Assembly (NCBI RefSeq): GCF_025144465.1
Contig: NZ_CP083553.1
Span: 3,217,001 to 3,281,000, forward strand
Source of the DNA: Leisingera sp. S132
GTDB lineage: Bacteria; Pseudomonadota; Alphaproteobacteria; Rhodobacterales; Rhodobacteraceae
Length of the DNA stretch: 64,000 bases
Direction: 5' to 3'
Part shown: positions 1 through 10,253 of the stretch, piece by piece
Layout of the letters: every line of letters starts with the position of its first letter
Position numbering within the stretch: position 1 is the stretch's first letter
Position numbers and translations under genes: made by a program
Notes under the pieces: model-generated
Told to the model about the DNA's origin: nothing
The model's input: only the letters and a program-made list of their open reading frames with translations
The model's database searches: none

Positions 1-1018
1 GCGAAAAACGAGCATCCAGAATGTTTTCTACGGTCACATAACCAGGAAGCTTTCCAGGACTATGAATCTCGATTCTGTCATCAAAGATATAAATCTGGAC
101 GTCGTCAGAGATCGAATAGTCCCTGTGAATAATCGCATTGGCGACAGTTTCCCACACTGCTTCGGGAGGGTATTCGAGCGTTCCAATCCCATCCGCTGTC
201 CACACCTTGACTTTGGACATCATCTCCGTCACCGCGCCTGCAGATTGGCTGATCAGCTCATAGAGCGGTCCTTCAAGCGTGATCTGCTCAGCGAGATGTT
301 CCCGTTCAGGATCGTCTTCTCTAGTCTCGTATCGGGAAATTTTCACAGCGCACTTACGTGGCATTACAGCGCTAGGCACAGGATGAAAGAGCAATGCCGC
401 CGCGGCCCTAACTTCCCAGGTTTTGTAGTCGACTAGATTTTGGTTGATAATAAATTCCAAAGAGTCAGTCTTTGGCGAGTAGTCACCAAGAAATTTGACC
501 ACCTCCGGTGCCTCTGTGATTAGTTCTGTCGGCAGGCCAGCCAGAACGCTGTCCTCAAAAGATGTGGCCCCTTTCGAAAATGCAAGTTCCTGGATTCTGC
601 CTGGATCCTTAATGGTGATGGATTGAGCTCCGTGGCGTACCACGACCCGCCCATCAGAAGTCGAAAGAACTTCCGCGGATTTTTCTATCGTGAGTCGTAG
701 TAGATAGCCCTCTGCAATGTCACACGTAAGTAGCTCATAGCGCACGTTCACAGCAGGTTTGATGTCAAAGACTGCTTGCAGACCGGAGTTCATTGCCTCG
801 ATCTCGGAGAACCCATCCCACCGGTCTATGGCATCTTCGGCTTCACTCTTGTCCTTGATACCAACAACGAACTCGCCGCCATCCGCATTCGCGAATGCAA
901 CCGCAATCTTTTGTATTCCACGTCCATCAATCTTCTTGGCCTTGTGATCAAAAAAGTGACTTTCTTCGCGGTCTGCGATTGCCTCGAATTCCTCAACGGA
1001 GATGTTGGATGTTTTCAA
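1..1018 (-). CDS. Schlafen AlbA_2 / HATPase_c_4 ATP-binding protein, partial
   Basis: I translated the minus strand from 1018 leftward; it stays open for 339 codons and runs off the window edge, so the C-terminus is missing. The N-terminal part (residues about 12-60) has the AlbA_2 pattern: an acidic stretch, DHKAKK, then AFANADGGEFVVGIKD. Residues 285-326 carry the HATPase_c_4 signature with E290, N294, H298, R299, D300, Y301 and a later SPGKLPG turn. The start is TTG at 1018: an in-frame TGA lies just upstream and an AGGTGA ribosome site sits 6 nt before it. Members of this family are predicted nucleic-acid-binding regulators or ATPases, often on genomic islands and sometimes near defence genes; the exact role is unknown. 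It lies on the strand of, and downstream from, rplW, where rplB is expected, and is A+T-richer than the ribosomal genes. Confidence 0.85.
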   Translation of the reverse strand, partial: MKTSNISVEEFEAIADREESHFFDHKAKKIDGRGIQKIAVAFANADGGEFVVGIKDKSEAEDAIDRWDGFSEIEAMNSGLQAVFDIKPAVNVRYELLTCDIAEGYLLRLTIEKSAEVLSTSDGRVVVRHGAQSITIKDPGRIQELAFSKGATSFEDSVLAGLPTELITEAPEVVKFLGDYSPKTDSLEFIINQNLVDYKTWEVRAAAALLFHPVPSAVMPRKCAVKISRYETREDDPEREHLAEQITLEGPLYELISQSAGAVTEMMSKVKVWTADGIGTLEYPPEAVWETVANAIIHRDYSISDDVQIYIFDDRIEIHSPGKLPGYVTVENILDARFS

Positions 1019-1472
1019 GCTTATTCACCTGTGCCATTAGTGCCTTCCGGCAGAAGCTATGACGATATCCCACTGAAATCCACTACAATTCAGATGCTTG
1101 TCCACCTCTGTCAAAAAATGCTCTTGCATGCACAAGGGCTTTGACGGCGAGCCAGCTTCCCTAACAACCCCAGCGGCTTCCTCGCGGCGACCTGCGGCCT
1201 TGATTCCGCGCCGGGGTCCAGGCTCCTCTGCCGCGCTTTGGGAACTTGGCTCGCCGGTCATTTGGGTCCGCCCAAGCCACCCGTTGCGTCCCCACCGTAC
1301 GCCCCGCTTCCCGGATCTTAACCGCCAGCGGCTATACAGGACCGGAGACCTTCGAAAAGGACCCCGCCATGCCCGCACTCACACCAGTCGCCCTTTGCCC
1401 CATCAAGGATGGCCCCAACGAAAAAGGCCCCCGCTTGCGCGAGGGCCTTCCAATTTGTCAGAGAGGCAAATC
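1019..1472. other. gene-free stretch between rplW and the Schlafen-type gene
   Basis: This 454-bp stretch holds the rplW terminator near its right end and nothing else I can support. Small ORFs exist on both strands, but they have Pro/Arg-rich compositions and no ribosome sites. No rplB remnant is visible. The abrupt change in base composition near 1,140 may mark the edge of an insertion. Confidence 0.5.
1421..1449 (-). terminator. intrinsic terminator after rplW
   Basis: A 7-bp outer stem (1424-1430 with 1443-1449) continues into a CGC/GCG inner stem. On the minus strand it is followed by five T residues (A run at 1421-1425). It would end transcription of the S10 cluster right after rplW. 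Confidence 0.8.
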
Positions 1473-1769
1473 TCAGAGTCCGGTGGACACGTCGATGGTG
1501 TTGCCTTCTTCCAGAGTGACATAGGCTTTTTTCACGTCTTTCCGCTTGCCCATCTGGCCGCGGAAACGCTTGACCTTACCCTTGGTGACGGTGGTGTTGA
1601 CCGCTTTCACCTTGACGCCAAAGAGAGCCTCGACAGCTTCCTTGATCATCGGCTTGTTGGAGTCGATTGCCACTTCGAACACCACTGCGCCGTTCTCAGA
1701 CGCCATGGTGGATTTCTCGGTGATGATCGGCTTGCGGATCACGTCGTAGTGTTCTGCCTTCACGCTCAT
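1473..1769 (-). CDS. rplW: 50S ribosomal protein L23
   Basis: This 98-residue protein has the L23 pattern: an N-terminal [10 protein letters not shown] segment, a central [13 protein letters not shown] segment and a basic [13 protein letters not shown] loop. L23 binds 23S rRNA at the peptide exit tunnel and docks trigger factor and SRP. The ATG overlaps the rplD stop by 4 nt (ATGA), so translation is probably coupled. It is the last S10-operon gene visible here; a terminator follows instead of rplB. Confidence 0.97.
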   Translation of the reverse strand: MSVKAEHYDVIRKPIITEKSTMASENGAVVFEVAIDSNKPMIKEAVEALFGVKVKAVNTTVTKGKVKRFRGQMGKRKDVKKAYVTLEEGNTIDVSTGL

Positions 1770-2383
1770 TTCAGACGAGCCTCCAGTGCTTCGACACCCG
1801 CCTTGGTGATCACCAGGGTGTCACGCTTCAGGATGTCATAGACGTTGGCACCGATGGTCGGCAGGATGTCCAGACCTTCGATGTTGCGCGACGCTTGCAG
1901 GAAGCCTTCGTTGACCGCTGCGCCGTCGATGATCAGCGCGCGTTTCCAGCCCAGGTTTTTCACCTGCTTGGCCAGAGCGGCAGTCTTGCCTTCGGAAGCA
2001 GCGTCCTCGATGATGACCAGTTCGCCCGCTTTGGCTTTGGCGGACAGCGCGTGGCGCAGGCCCAGCTTGCGGAACTTCTTGGTCAGCTCGTGGCCGTGCG
2101 AACGCGGGGTCGGACCCTTGTAGATACCACCCTTGCGGAAGATCGGCGCGTTGCGGTCACCGTGGCGTGCGCCGCCGGTGCCCTTCTGGCGGTAGATCTT
2201 CTTGGTCGAATAGGAGGTCTCCGAGCGGGTCTTCACCTTGTGGGTGCCGGCCTGCGCGTTGTTGCGCTGCCAGCGGACCACGCGGTGCAGGATGTCCGCA
2301 CGCGGCTCCAGGCCGAACAGGTCTTCGGACAGTTCGATGTCGCCCGCTTTGCCGCCGTCCAGTTTGATCACGTCAAGTTTCAT
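1766..2383 (-). CDS. rplD: 50S ribosomal protein L4
   Basis: This 205-residue protein is the usual length for L4. It has the conserved basic extended loop ([23 protein letters not shown], residues about 53-75) that reaches into the exit tunnel, followed by [25 protein letters not shown]4 helps assemble the large subunit and in some bacteria represses the S10 operon. It overlaps rplC by 4 nt at its start and rplW by 4 nt at its end. Confidence 0.97.
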   Translation of the reverse strand: MKLDVIKLDGGKAGDIELSEDLFGLEPRADILHRVVRWQRNNAQAGTHKVKTRSETSYSTKKIYRQKGTGGARHGDRNAPIFRKGGIYKGPTPRSHGHELTKKFRKLGLRHALSAKAKAGELVIIEDAASEGKTAALAKQVKNLGWKRALIIDGAAVNEGFLQASRNIEGLDILPTIGANVYDILKRDTLVITKAGVEALEARLK

Positions 2384-3084
2384 GCTTCACCACCTTCCGC
2401 GGCAACTTCCGCAGTTTTCAGAGCGGCCGGGAACGGCAGGCCCTCGGGAGCTTTCTTCTTCACGGCGTCCTTGACGGTAACCCAGCCGGATTTCGGGCCC
2501 GGTACGGCGCCCTTGATGAAGACCAGGCCGCGCTCGGCGTCGGTTTTCACCACTTCCAGGTTCTGGGTGGTCACGCGGGCTGCGCCCATGTGGCCGGCCA
2601 TTTTCTTGCCTTTGAAGACCTTGCCCGGGTCCTGACACTGACCGGTCGAACCGTGCGAACGGTGCGAGATCGACACACCGTGCGAGGCGCGCAGGCCGCC
2701 GAAGTTGTGCCGTTTCATGGCACCGGCGAAACCTTTACCGATCGAGGTGCCGGTCACGTCCACTTTCTGGCCAGCCAGGAAGTGTTCGGCCGAGATCTCG
2801 GCGCCGACTTCGATCAGGCCGTCCGCGGGAACGCGGAATTCGACCAGCTTGCGCTTGGGTTCGACCTTGGCAGCTGCGAAGTGGCCGCGCATGGCTTGCG
2901 AGGTGCGCTTTGCCTTGGCGGAGCCAGCACCCAGCTGAACAGCGGTGTAGCCGTCTTTTTCCTCGGTGCGCTGAGCAACGACCTGCAGGCCGTCCAGGGA
3001 CAGAACGGTCACAGGGATCTGCTTGCCGTCTTCCATGAACAGGCGGGTCATGCCCACTTTCTTAGCGATAATTCCGGAACGCAT
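2380..3084 (-). CDS. rplC: 50S ribosomal protein L3
   Basis: This 234-residue protein begins [16 protein letters not shown], as L3 does. It contains the finger-loop region with [23 protein letters not shown]; the Gln after GSTG is the position methylated by PrmB in enterobacteria. L3 nucleates 50S assembly near the peptidyl-transferase centre. The C-terminus ends in an alanine/glutamate-rich tail. It starts 18 nt after rpsJ and overlaps rplD by 4 nt. Confidence 0.97.
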   Translation of the reverse strand: MRSGIIAKKVGMTRLFMEDGKQIPVTVLSLDGLQVVAQRTEEKDGYTAVQLGAGSAKAKRTSQAMRGHFAAAKVEPKRKLVEFRVPADGLIEVGAEISAEHFLAGQKVDVTGTSIGKGFAGAMKRHNFGGLRASHGVSISHRSHGSTGQCQDPGKVFKGKKMAGHMGAARVTTQNLEVVKTDAERGLVFIKGAVPGPKSGWVTVKDAVKKKAPEGLPFPAALKTAEVAAEGGEA

Positions 3085-3102
3085 AATCTATACCCTCCGA
3101 AC

Positions 3103-3417
3103 TTACGACTGCAGCTTGATTTCGACGTCAACGCCGGCAGCCAGGTCGAGCTTCATCAGCGCGTCCACGGTCTGCGGGGTCGGGTCGACGATGTCGAGAA
3201 GGCGCTTGTGGGTGCGGATCTCGAACTGGTCGCGGGATTTCTTGTCCACGTGGGGGCCACGCAGAACAGTGAATTTCTCGATCTTGTTCGGCATCGGGAT
3301 CGGGCCGCGCACTTGCGCGCCGGTCCGCTTGGCAGTGTTGACGATCTCTTGCGTGGACGCATCCAGCACGCGATAGTCAAATGCCTTCAGCCGGATACGG
3401 ATGTTTTGGCTTTGCAT
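3103..3417 (-). CDS. rpsJ: 30S ribosomal protein S10 (NusE)
   Basis: This 104-residue protein has the typical start [19 protein letters not shown] and the loop [31 protein letters not shown]10 is part of the 30S head and, as NusE, joins antitermination complexes with NusB. It is the first gene of the S10 run here. An AAGG ribosome site lies about 8 nt before the ATG, and a promoter and a leader hairpin lie upstream. Confidence 0.97.
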   Translation of the reverse strand: MQSQNIRIRLKAFDYRVLDASTQEIVNTAKRTGAQVRGPIPMPNKIEKFTVLRGPHVDKKSRDQFEIRTHKRLLDIVDPTPQTVDALMKLDLAAGVDVEIKLQS

Positions 3418-3488
3418 CGTACAGCCTTTTAGTCAGGCGTTGGGGTTGAGAGGAGGGCCTGCGACCACCGCAACCCCTCATCGAACCC

Positions 3489-3510
3489 AAAAGGCGGGAA
3501 TCATCCCGCC
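3489..3510 (-). promoter_or_regulatory. terminator-like leader hairpin before rpsJ
   Basis: A perfect 7-bp GC-rich stem (3493-3499 with 3504-3510, loop ATCA) is followed on the minus strand by TTTT. It lies between the predicted promoter and the rpsJ start. It could be an attenuator in the S10 leader or a terminator for transcription arriving from upstream. Confidence 0.5.
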
Positions 3511-3536
3511 CCAATTCGCACTTGGCGAACTCGCGC

Positions 3537-3565
3537 CCTATACGCGCTATGACCCGATGAGGCAA
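3537..3565 (-). promoter_or_regulatory. predicted sigma70-like promoter of the S10 operon
   Basis: On the minus strand, TTGCCT (3560-3565), a 17-bp spacer and TATAGG (3537-3542). It lies about 120 bp upstream of rpsJ and is correctly oriented. Confidence 0.55.
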
Positions 3566-3702
3566 GGGGTTTCGCCGCGAAACCGTTGCGTTTGGGGAGA
3601 ACGGTGCGTTTGGGGATTGTTAGGAGAGGTTAAGGGACAATAGTGGTAGGTAGATCACCCAGCATACAAAGACCGCCTTGCAGAACGCGATAGTTCCTCC
3701 TT

Positions 3703-3727
3703 CCAACTAAACTATTAGTTCAGTTGG
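3703..3727 (-). other. hairpin at the 3' end of the coiled-coil gene
   Basis: A 10-bp stem (3703-3712 with 3718-3727, one G-U pair) spans the stop codon of the gene at 3720-4424. It has no T run after it on either strand, so it may be an mRNA 3'-end structure rather than a full terminator. Confidence 0.35.
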
Positions 3728-4424
3728 CCATCTTCCCTCGAAATTCGGAAACAAGCTTCTTTATTAAAGGCACACACTCTTTATCGTATTCGTTCCAAGC
3801 TTCCCTGCGAAAACTTCTCTCGGCAGGCTCATCAATCGCCATTTCTCTGCTAATGAGTGAGCCATGTAATTTGTCGCAAACCGACCGAACCAGCTCGAAA
3901 GTATCTGTTTCAAAGAACAGTTCTTTTGATCGTGTTACTCGATCTAACTCGCTGAAAGCTGTGGCCGCTTCTGCAAACCTCTTTCGATCCACCATCCGTG
4001 AGAAACTCTTTTGAACATCAGACGACGCCAAAATCTCCCTCATTTGCCAGACTTGAAGATCAAACGACTGCAGATACTCCTCTCTAGCCGCTTGATCCAT
4101 TCTACTCAGATCAGAATACTGCTGAAGAGGAGAGATCGAAATAAGCAACTTTTCTTGAGCACTCTTTAATGCTTCCCAAACACTGAGCATCGCTTCGAAC
4201 TGCCTTTCTTGAAGACGAATTCGAGCGCGTAGCGCACCATCAATTTCTGCTCGAAGATGCTCTAACTCTTTCGCCTTATCGTGTCTGAACGCTTCAAGCT
4301 GCTTTGAAAACTGCGCTTCCAGCCAACCTGCCGCAAGGGCTTTAAAAACAGCGAAAGCGACAACTGCTCCGCCCCCTCCCGCAGTGAGGATGGTCAGAAC
4401 AATTGATTGAACGTTTGTATCCAT
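3720..4424 (-). CDS. single-TM coiled-coil protein of unknown function
   Basis: The 234-residue protein has one N-terminal membrane segment (residues about 5-28, rich in V/L/A/G), then a charged helix (KQLEAFRHDKAKELEHLRAEIDGALRARIRLQERQFEAM) likely to form a coiled coil, then a helical C-terminal half. From memory it resembles a widespread uncharacterised family in which FKALA.W.E..F...LEAF.H is followed by a coiled coil and a helical domain; I cannot confirm this here. ATG at 4424 is preferred; a GTG at 4433 would add three residues, and neither has a strong ribosome site. It sits between tuf and rpsJ, is A+T-rich, and looks acquired. No function is assigned. Confidence 0.7.
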   Translation of the reverse strand: MDTNVQSIVLTILTAGGGGAVVAFAVFKALAAGWLEAQFSKQLEAFRHDKAKELEHLRAEIDGALRARIRLQERQFEAMLSVWEALKSAQEKLLISISPLQQYSDLSRMDQAAREEYLQSFDLQVWQMREILASSDVQKSFSRMVDRKRFAEAATAFSELDRVTRSKELFFETDTFELVRSVCDKLHGSLISREMAIDEPAERSFRREAWNEYDKECVPLIKKLVSEFRGKMAN

Positions 4425-4607
4425 TGGACCCACTTATGAAAATTGGAAGAGATCAGCATAGTTGGCTGGATGCTTCGACCCTGATGCCCAACACCCCAAA
4501 TAGAACTAAGCTCCCCAATAGAGTTCAGCGTCGTGAGTAAAGACCGTTCCACGATGAAGGAAAAGACAAATACAGTTATTTCCAAGAAACTTATCTGCCA
4601 CAACAGA

Positions 4608-4633
4608 AAAGGGCCTCCCGGAGGAGGCCCTTT
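4608..4633 (-). terminator. distal terminator-like hairpin after tuf(1)
   Basis: An 11-bp perfect stem (4608-4618 with 4623-4633, loop CGGA) with an A run on the left and TTTCTT on the right, so it could work in both directions. It is the second terminator-like hairpin downstream of tuf. Confidence 0.65.
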
Positions 4634-4768
4634 CTTAGATCAGAACCGTGTGGGCTCTCAGCGGTTTTCTAACGAAAACCGCCTGCCGCCCACCGTTTCA
4701 AAATCATTATTCAATGATTTTCGACACAGTCTTAGTGCGCGCGTCTCGGGATCATCGCGTTCAAACAA

Positions 4769-4793
4769 AAAGGGCGCCGCAAGGGCGCCCTTT
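4769..4793 (-). terminator. proximal terminator after tuf(1)
   Basis: A 10-bp stem (4769-4778 with 4784-4793) followed on the minus strand by TTTTTGTTT. It lies 26 nt after the tuf stop codon and would end the str operon transcript. Confidence 0.85.
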
Positions 4794-4818
4794 CCGTTCG
4801 AACATTCGCTGATGCGAA

Positions 4819-5994
<1,176 letters not shown>

Positions 5995-6057
5995 GATGGC
6001 CTCCTTTTGTTTCGAGGGAGGCCCGCACAGTTTGCGAGCCCCCGTATTTACTGACGC

Positions 6058-8175
6058 TTACGCGTATTTCGCCTGGATCTCTTCCGAGATGTTCTGCGGC
6101 ACCGGATCGTAGTGATCGAACTGCATGGTGAACTGGGCGCGGCCCGAGCTCATCGAACGCAGGGTGTTGATGTAGCCGAACATGTTGGCCAGCGGCACGA
6201 AGGCGTCGATGGCGATGGCGTTGCCGCGGTTCTCCTGGCCGGACACCTGGCCGCGGCGGGAGGTCAGGTCGCCGATGATGCCGCCGGTGTATTCTTCCGG
6301 GGTGATCACCTCAACCTTCATGACCGGCTCGAGCAGTTTCGCGCCAGCTTTGCGCATGCCTTCACGCATGCCCATGCGGGCGGCGATTTCAAAGGCCAGA
6401 ACCGAGGAGTCCACGTCGTGGAACTTACCGTCGATCAGGGCAACCTTGAAGTCGATCACCGGGAAGCCTGCCAGCGGACCGGAGTCCATGACCGACTGGA
6501 TGCCTTTTTCAACACCCGGGATGTATTCCTTCGGAACCGCACCGCCGACGATACGGGATTCGAAGGAGTAGCCTTCGCCCGGCTCTGTCGGGGAGATGAT
6601 CAGTTTCACCTCGGCGAACTGGCCCGAACCACCCGACTGTTTCTTGTGGGTGTAGGAATGCTCGACCTCTTTGGAGATGGTCTCGCGGTAGGCCACCTGC
6701 GGCGCACCGATGTTCGCCTCAACCTTGAACTCGCGCTTGAGGCGGTCCACCAGGATGTCCAGGTGAAGTTCGCCCATGCCCTTCATGATGGTCTGGCCCG
6801 ACTCGATGTCGGTTTCGACGCGGAAGGACGGGTCCTCGGCAGCCAGACGCTGCAGGCCCTGGGACATCTTCTCCTGGTCGGCCTTGGTTTTCGGCTCAAC
6901 CGCGATCTCGATCACCGGATCGGGGAAGGTCATGGTTTCCAGAACGACCGGGTCGTTGACGGCGCAGAGGGTGTCACCGGTGGTGGTGTCCTTCAGGCCT
7001 GCCAGCGCGATGATGTCGCCTGCGAACGCTTCCGTGATTTCCTCACGGTTGTTCGAGTGCATCATCATCATCCGGCCAACGCGCTCTTTCTTGCCTTTGG
7101 TCGAGTTCAGCAGGGTGTCGCCCTTGTTCATCACGCCGGAGTAGATCCGGGTGAAGGTCAGGGAGCCGACGAACGGGTCGTTCATGATTTTGAACGCCAG
7201 GCCCGCAAAGGCCATATCGTCGTCCGCGCGGCGGGCGATGTTACGCTCTTCGTTCTCGTCGCCCGGCTTGAAGCCCATGTAGTCGACAACGTCCAGCGGG
7301 CTGGGCAGATAGTCGATCACGGCGTTCAGCAGCGGCTGCACACCTTTGTTCTTGAACGCGGAACCGCCCAGAACCGGCACGAAGTGCAGCGCCAGGGTGC
7401 CCTTGCGCAGCAGAGCGCGCAGGGTCGGCACGTCGGGCTCTTCGCCTTCCAGGTAGGCTTCCATGGCGTCGTCGTCTTCTTCGACGGCGGCCTCGATCAT
7501 CTTGCCGCGCCACTCTTCGGCCATGTCCTTGAGCTCGTCGCGGATCTCGGCGTGGACCCAGGAGGCGCCCAGGTCTTCACCCTGCCACAGCCACTCTTTC
7601 ATGGTGACCAGGTCGATCAGGCCTTCCAGCTCGTTCTCTGCGCCGATCGGGATACCAACCGGAACCGCGCGGGCGCCGGTGCGGTCTTCGATCATGCGGA
7701 CGCAGTTGAAGAAGTCGGCGCCGATCTTGTCCATCTTGTTGACGAACACCATGCGCGGAACCTTGTAGCGGTCAGCCTGACGCCACACGGTTTCGGTCTG
7801 GGGCTCAACACCGGCGTTTGCGTCGAGAACGCAGACGGCACCGTCGAGAACCGCCAGCGAACGCTCGACTTCGATGGTGAAGTCAACGTGGCCGGGGGTG
7901 TCGATGATGTTCAGGCGGTGCTTCGGGGTGTCAGCGGTCTGACCGTCCTCGGTGCGTTCCCAGAAGGTGGTGGTCGCAGCCGAGGTGATGGTGATGCCGC
8001 GTTCCTGCTCCTGCTCCATCCAGTCCATGGTGGCTGCACCGTCGTGCACCTCACCGATGTTGTGGGATTTGCCGGTGTAATACAGGATGCGCTCGGAGCA
8101 GGTGGTCTTGCCCGCATCGATGTGCGCCATGATACCGAAGTTACGGTACAGGTCGAGGGGATATTCGCGTGCCAT
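6058..8175 (-). CDS. fusA: elongation factor G
   Basis: This 705-residue protein begins [25 protein letters not shown], with the P-loop AHIDAGKTT, the switch [16 protein letters not shown] and NKMDK. The domain IV-V region carries [10 protein letters not shown] and [18 protein letters not shown] drives GTP-dependent translocation and, with RRF, ribosome recycling. It lies 18 nt after rpsG and 63 nt before tuf in the str operon. The length suits the housekeeping EF-G rather than a specialised paralogue. Confidence 0.98.
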   Translation of the reverse strand: MAREYPLDLYRNFGIMAHIDAGKTTCSERILYYTGKSHNIGEVHDGAATMDWMEQEQERGITITSAATTTFWERTEDGQTADTPKHRLNIIDTPGHVDFTIEVERSLAVLDGAVCVLDANAGVEPQTETVWRQADRYKVPRMVFVNKMDKIGADFFNCVRMIEDRTGARAVPVGIPIGAENELEGLIDLVTMKEWLWQGEDLGASWVHAEIRDELKDMAEEWRGKMIEAAVEEDDDAMEAYLEGEEPDVPTLRALLRKGTLALHFVPVLGGSAFKNKGVQPLLNAVIDYLPSPLDVVDYMGFKPGDENEERNIARRADDDMAFAGLAFKIMNDPFVGSLTFTRIYSGVMNKGDTLLNSTKGKKERVGRMMMMHSNNREEITEAFAGDIIALAGLKDTTTGDTLCAVNDPVVLETMTFPDPVIEIAVEPKTKADQEKMSQGLQRLAAEDPSFRVETDIESGQTIMKGMGELHLDILVDRLKREFKVEANIGAPQVAYRETISKEVEHSYTHKKQSGGSGQFAEVKLIISPTEPGEGYSFESRIVGGAVPKEYIPGVEKGIQSVMDSGPLAGFPVIDFKVALIDGKFHDVDSSVLAFEIAARMGMREGMRKAGAKLLEPVMKVEVITPEEYTGGIIGDLTSRRGQVSGQENRGNAIAIDAFVPLANMFGYINTLRSMSSGRAQFTMQFDHYDPVPQNISEEIQAKYA

Positions 8176-8193
8176 AGGTCTATGTCCTCCGGC

Positions 8194-8679
<486 letters not shown>

Positions 8680-9051
8680 TTACTTAGGACGCTTCGCGCC
8701 GTACTTCGAGCGGCGCTGCTTACGGTCTTTGACGCCCTGGGTATCCAGAACACCGCGCAGGATGTGGTAACGGACACCCGGAAGGTCTTTTACACGGCCG
8801 CCGCGGATCAGAACCACGGAGTGTTCCTGAAGGTTGTGGCTTTCACCGGGGATGTAGGAGATCACTTCGAAACCGTTGGTCAGGCGGACCTTCGCAACTT
8901 TCCGCATAGCGGAGTTCGGTTTCTTCGGAGTGGTGGTGTACACGCGGGTGCAGACGCCGCGCTTCTGCGGGCACTGCTCGAGGTGCTGGGACTTCGAAAC
9001 TTTACGCTTCGGCTGACGCGGCTTGCGGATCAGCTGCTGGATCGTTGGCAT
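8680..9051 (-). CDS. rpsL: 30S ribosomal protein S12
   Basis: This 123-residue protein begins [17 protein letters not shown]. It has the decoding-centre loop TTPKKPNSA, with lysine at the classical streptomycin position, and the PGVRYH loop. The residues are those of the wild-type, streptomycin-sensitive form. It is the first gene of the str operon, with a near-consensus promoter about 230 bp upstream. Confidence 0.98.
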   Translation of the reverse strand: MPTIQQLIRKPRQPKRKVSKSQHLEQCPQKRGVCTRVYTTTPKKPNSAMRKVAKVRLTNGFEVISYIPGESHNLQEHSVVLIRGGRVKDLPGVRYHILRGVLDTQGVKDRKQRRSKYGAKRPK

Positions 9052-9425
9052 TCAGGTATTCCCCGTTTAGCAACTTGTCATGCACGCCGGCGCGTGCGGG
9101 TGATTTCGCTGCACCTGTGCGTCCACAAGCGCAAAAACCGCAATCGCTCCCATTCCGAGGTGAGACGACGCGGTGTGTTTACAGAGGATCCGGGTGGTAA
9201 AAGTGCCCGGACCTTGAGCCACTGCAATTTTGAATTCGGCTGACGAAGAATACACTCCGGGTGCCGGATAGGCGCGCGTATATGGGGAGTCGCGGGGGTT
9301 GTCAACAGCAGCCGGGCGCAGCGCGCCCGTATCAATGGCAGGCGCGCCTTGCACAACGGTTGCCAGCCTGCGCGCCACCCGCCATAGTTGCCGGTGCAGG
9401 CATTGGCAATACACGGATTTTCGAT
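9052..9425. other. divergent upstream region of rpsL and the glycosyltransferase gene
   Basis: These 374 bp carry the rpsL promoter (9277-9305) and a long rpsL leader of about 220 nt. ORFs crossing the region read through the promoter and lack ribosome sites. I see no further gene. Confidence 0.55.
9277..9305 (-). promoter_or_regulatory. strong predicted promoter of the str operon
   Basis: On the minus strand, consensus TTGACA (9300-9305), a 17-bp spacer starting ACCCCCGC, and TATACG (9277-9282). The rplK promoter has the same spacer start. Confidence 0.8.
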
Positions 9426-10253
9426 ATGCAGGTCATCGGGCTGTGCCGGTTTTCCTACCCGGCGCTTGGCGGGTTTCAGGTTGAGCATGACACCGTGGCG
9501 GAGCGGATTGCCTATCTCTACGCCGAGGACCGGATGGAGGAACGCTTCCGGCTGTTCGAGACCGTCGCCCTGCCCTCGCTGCGGGCGCAGACCGACGCCG
9601 ATTTCGACCTGATCATCGTGACCGGCGACAGCCTGCCCCGGCAGCACCGCGACCGCCTGCACGATCTGACCGCGGATATGCCGCAGGTGCGGATCGTGGC
9701 AGAGCCGCCGCGCCGCCACCGGCAGGTGATGAAAGAGATCCTGAACGCCGCCCGCCGCAACCCGGACCAGCCCTGCCTGCAGTTCCGCGCCGATGACGAC
9801 GACGCGGTGGCGGCCGAATTTGTCCAGCGGCTGCGGGAAACCGCGGCCGATTGCGCCGGGCTGCTGGAAAAGACCCCCACCGCCGCCATCGACTTCAACC
9901 GGGGCTACATCGCCGAGTTCGGCGCCGAAGGGATCACGGCCTCTGAACCGGCGGTGCGGTCCTATTTCACCGCGGCGCTGGGGATGTATGCAGGCGGCGG
10001 CGTGCGCCAGACCATCATGAACTTCGGCCACCACCGCATTCACCACCACATGCCGTCTGTCACCATCACCGATGTGCCGATGTGGGTGCGCAGCCACAAC
10101 ACCTATAACGACTCCCGCCAGCGCAATGCAGGCGCCGAGGCACTGGAACCGCTGACCCCGAAACAGGAGCGGGAGTTCGAAACCATGTTCGGCATCAAGG
10201 CCGCCCATGTGCGCGCGGTCTTCACACCCCAGCTGAGCGGATCCTGCGGCTGA
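9426..10253 (+). CDS. putative rhamnosyltransferase family protein
   Basis: The 275-residue product begins MQVIGLCRFSYPALGGFQVEH. It has a family-typical segment with ERFRLFETVALPSLRAQTDADFDLIIVTGD and an FRADDDDAV acidic motif that would bind metal and nucleotide sugar. This fits the putative rhamnosyl transferase family (PF11316-like), whose members may act in surface polysaccharide synthesis; the true sugar is not known. I chose ATG 9426 because the longer in-frame reading (to 9261) crosses the rpsL promoter. Its 3' end overlaps the convergent EamA gene by 32 bp. It lies between rpoC and rpsL, a joint often occupied only by intergenic DNA. Confidence 0.75.
   Translation: MQVIGLCRFSYPALGGFQVEHDTVAERIAYLYAEDRMEERFRLFETVALPSLRAQTDADFDLIIVTGDSLPRQHRDRLHDLTADMPQVRIVAEPPRRHRQVMKEILNAARRNPDQPCLQFRADDDDAVAAEFVQRLRETAADCAGLLEKTPTAAIDFNRGYIAEFGAEGITASEPAVRSYFTAALGMYAGGGVRQTIMNFGHHRIHHHMPSVTITDVPMWVRSHNTYNDSRQRNAGAEALEPLTPKQEREFETMFGIKAAHVRAVFTPQLSGSCG

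Larger units (their letters stand above)
3418..3719. other. S10-operon upstream region
   Basis: This 302-bp stretch has no gene. It holds a sigma70-like promoter (3537-3565), a leader hairpin (3489-3510) and two copies of a 12-bp direct repeat, TGCGTTTGGGGA, at 3587-3598 and 3605-3616. Its left half is GC-rich like the ribosomal genes; from about 3,615 rightward it becomes A+T-rich. Confidence 0.6.
4425..4818. other. tuf(1) 3' tail and A+T-rich spacer
   Basis: No gene is supported here. From 4607 to 4818 the sequence is identical to the tail of tuf(2) and contains four hairpins (4608-4633, 4661-4682, 4700-4721, 4769-4793). From 4425 to 4606 it is unrelated A+T-rich DNA that probably carries the promoter of the coiled-coil gene. 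Confidence 0.6.

Noticed and set aside
1098-1841. Plus-strand ORF across the rplW terminator
   Set aside because: It runs through rplW in antisense, starts in non-coding DNA and has no supporting features.
9261-9425. N-terminal extension of the glycosyltransferase reading frame
   Set aside because: It crosses the rpsL promoter and leader and does not look like the family; the family N-terminus starts at 9426.
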